DNA from: CAYZXK01 sp964482395
GTDB lineage: Bacteria; Planctomycetota; Phycisphaerae; UBA1845; Fen-1342
NCBI GenBank assembly: GCA_964482395.1
Contig: CAYZXK010000110.1
Span: forward strand, 1-7,778
Length of the DNA stretch: 7,778 nt
Direction: 5' to 3'
Positions 6,102 through 7,778 of this stretch are shown piece by piece; position 1 is the first letter of the stretch; every line of letters starts with the position of its first letter. The notes under the pieces were generated by a model. It worked only from the letters and a program-made list of their open reading frames with translations, had not been told where the DNA came from and did no database searches. The position numbers and the translations under genes were made by a program.

Positions 6102-7778
6102 CTACCAGCGGCCTTCCAGTGCCGCCACGTTCCGCAAGTTATCTCGGGCCTCGGCATTGTTGGGGTCGATCCGCAACGCGGCTTCGAACTGCTCGCGGGC
6201 ACCCGACAGGTCGCCGGCCTGGGCCAGCACGATCCCCAGGTTGTTGCGCAGCCCGGCATGATCGGGCGCCAACTGCACTGCCGCTCGCAACTCCTCCAAA
6301 GCCTCGCCACGCCGATTGGCTTCAAAAAGCTTGCGGCCCAGGGTGGCGTGCAAATTGGCGTCGGCCGGGCTCCGGGCCCGCCAGGCATACTCCAGGGCCT
6401 GGTCCAGTCGCCCAAGGGCGGTCAGGCTGCCGGTCAAGCCGGTGATGACAGCCGCGTCGTCGGGGTCCTCATCCATCGCCCGCCGATAGCAAACCACCGC
6501 CTGCTCGAGGTTGCCCTGCTGAGCGTACGCCTCGCCGACCAGGCGGAAGAACCGAGCCCGCGACTGCCACTCGATCCGATCGAAGCGTAGTGCCACATTG
6601 ATGTATTCCGTCCCAACGCCGACCAGCAACCCCGCGCCGGCCGCGAGGGTCCAACTGCGGCGATTGGGCCGGCCGATCGCCCGGTCCAGCACCCAAGCCG
6701 CCCCGACCGCGACCACCGGCACGGCCGGGAAACGGTAGCGGGGCGAATACCAGAAAACCAGAACCACCAGCAGCGGCACCCAAAAGAGCAGTAATCCGGG
6801 GAAACATGCCCGCGGCTCCCGCAGCCACCAGGCCAGCCCGACCAGGGCCAGCGGGATCAGCCAGGCGGTATGCAGCGGGGTCAGCCACCAGCTCCGAACA
6901 TAGCCTTCCGACCGCTCCAGCATCGGAGAGTAGATGTCGCCATAGTTGCGGCCGGTCAGAAACCACCAGACCTTGCGGGCAAAAAGCCCCGCAGCCCGGG
7001 CCAGGTCGCCACGCCAATAGGCCAGGCCCTGCCTGAAGAAGTACCGGTTGACTTCGCCCCAGGTCGGCTCACGTCCCATTGCTTGAGCCGCAACCCGCCG
7101 GGCGTCACGGTTCTGAAGTTCGCGGTCCAGGGAGATGCCGGCCAAAGCTGTGTACGTCCCGGTGGAACCCGCCGCGTTCCCTTGTGCGAAGGTTATGCCG
7201 GCCTGACCGCTGATGGAAATCAGTTCGTGACAGGCCAGGTAATTGTGCAGGGTAGCCGGCAGAATCGTCACCCAGCCAGCCAGACCGGCCGCGGCCGCTC
7301 GAACGCCGGCCGCAAGGTCCCGGCCCGACACCCACCACCACCAGACAGCGAAGACTGGCAAAGCTACGATAGCCGGTGGGTAGGACAGCGCCAGCAGTCC
7401 CAACGTGCAGCCGGCCAGTAGCCCACGTCCGACAGTTGGACGCCGGATCGCGCCTAGCATTGCCAGCCACGCCAGGCACACCAGCGGCAGTTGCAGGCTG
7501 GGAGCCAGCACCCGTAGAGCGAACGAAGCCGGCTCGATCATCAAGGCGAACAGCCCGGCCGCCAGCAGGCCGACTCGCGGCCCCCATTGCACCCGACCCA
7601 CCCAGGCCAGCAGACCGACCGTGGTCAGGTCAAGCAGAATCTGCACCGCGTACACCGCCTCCAACTTGCCACCCAACACGCGGAGCAGGGCGACGAAGTA
7701 GGGATACAGCGGGCCGGAGAAGAACGGTTCGGATCCCACCACCTGCCCACCGGCAATCCGGCCGGCCCAGTCCCAGTA
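6102..7778 (-). CDS. Integral-membrane glycosyltransferase (GT39/ArnT-like) with C-terminal TPRs, 5' partial
   Basis: The frame is open to the edge of the window, so the N-terminus is missing; 558 residues are visible. The first visible part, YWDWAGRIAGGQ then SEPFFSGPLYPYF, matches the segment that follows the first membrane helix and acidic motif in polyprenyl-phosphate-sugar glycosyltransferases of the GT39/ArnT type, which transfer sugars to lipids or proteins outside the membrane. About eight to ten hydrophobic segments follow, with a long soluble loop (about 170-270) containing FAQGNAAGSTGTY, and the conserved YSPRYRFPAVP (344-354) before the last membrane helices. From about 410 there are four TPRs (about 410-442, 443-475, 476-508, 509-542), likely for protein contacts. 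The catalytic aspartate region lies outside the window, so substrate and activity cannot be judged. The GTG at 7742 is not the start, since the homologous sequence continues upstream. It ends about 105 nt before ffs. Confidence 0.85.
   Translation of the reverse strand, partial: YWDWAGRIAGGQVVGSEPFFSGPLYPYFVALLRVLGGKLEAVYAVQILLDLTTVGLLAWVGRVQWGPRVGLLAAGLFALMIEPASFALRVLAPSLQLPLVCLAWLAMLGAIRRPTVGRGLLAGCTLGLLALSYPPAIVALPVFAVWWWWVSGRDLAAGVRAAAAGLAGWVTILPATLHNYLACHELISISGQAGITFAQGNAAGSTGTYTALAGISLDRELQNRDARRVAAQAMGREPTWGEVNRYFFRQGLAYWRGDLARAAGLFARKVWWFLTGRNYGDIYSPMLERSEGYVRSWWLTPLHTAWLIPLALVGLAWWLREPRACFPGLLLFWVPLLVVLVFWYSPRYRFPAVPVVAVGAAWVLDRAIGRPNRRSWTLAAGAGLLVGVGTEYINVALRFDRIEWQSRARFFRLVGEAYAQQGNLEQAVVCYRRAMDEDPDDAAVITGLTGSLTALGRLDQALEYAWRARSPADANLHATLGRKLFEANRRGEALEELRAAVQLAPDHAGLRNNLGIVLAQAGDLSGAREQFEAALRIDPNNAEARDNLRNVAALEGRW

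Noticed and set aside
7740..7742. GTG at 7742 as the start of the glycosyltransferase
   Set aside because: The frame continues to the window edge with YWDWAGRIAGG, which fits the family, so the true start is outside the window.

Overview
The window is high-GC bacterial chromosome. Codon usage, the GTG starts, a hybrid kinase with a Tll0287-like haem domain and a membrane glycosyltransferase fused to TPR repeats all suggest Planctomycetota or a close relative. This assignment is an inference; there is no rRNA or other marker to confirm it.

Layout. Bases 1-394 hold no convincing gene, but contain nested inverted repeats and a hairpin that abuts the first start codon. Bases 395-2692 (+) encode a membrane hybrid histidine kinase with a periplasmic c-type haem motif, HAMP, HisKA, HATPase and a C-terminal receiver. 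Bases 2931-3356 (+) encode a small, cysteine-containing putative lipoprotein of unknown function. Bases 3377-5823 (-) hold the classic replication/repair cluster dnaX - ybaB/ebfC - recR, with 3-nt and ATGA-overlap junctions. Just upstream of dnaX on the same strand is the SRP RNA gene ffs (about 5875-5996), which has not been described by any ORF and is recognised from its core motif and terminal helix. Bases 6102-7778 (-) hold the 3' part of an integral-membrane glycosyltransferase with C-terminal TPRs; its start lies beyond the window.

How the genes work together. dnaX (clamp-loader gamma/tau), YbaB (nucleoid-associated protein) and RecR (recombination mediator) are a widely conserved cluster, and SRP RNA upstream of dnaX is also a recurrent arrangement. 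The kinase is probably a redox, small-ligand or haem-linked sensor. It ends in a receiver rather than an output domain, so it needs a downstream phosphotransfer partner or response regulator that is not in the window.

The most notable signals are: (a) an A10-G slippery run in dnaX, followed at once by a GC hairpin and by stop codons in both alternative frames, which is a strong candidate for programmed gamma/tau production; (b) four cysteines spaced C-x2-C-x2-C-x2-C inside the dimerisation domain of the kinase; and (c) an intrinsic terminator facing leftward about 470 nt past recR, implying antisense transcription through the lipoprotein gene. I found no CRISPR array, tRNA, insertion sequence or defence system.
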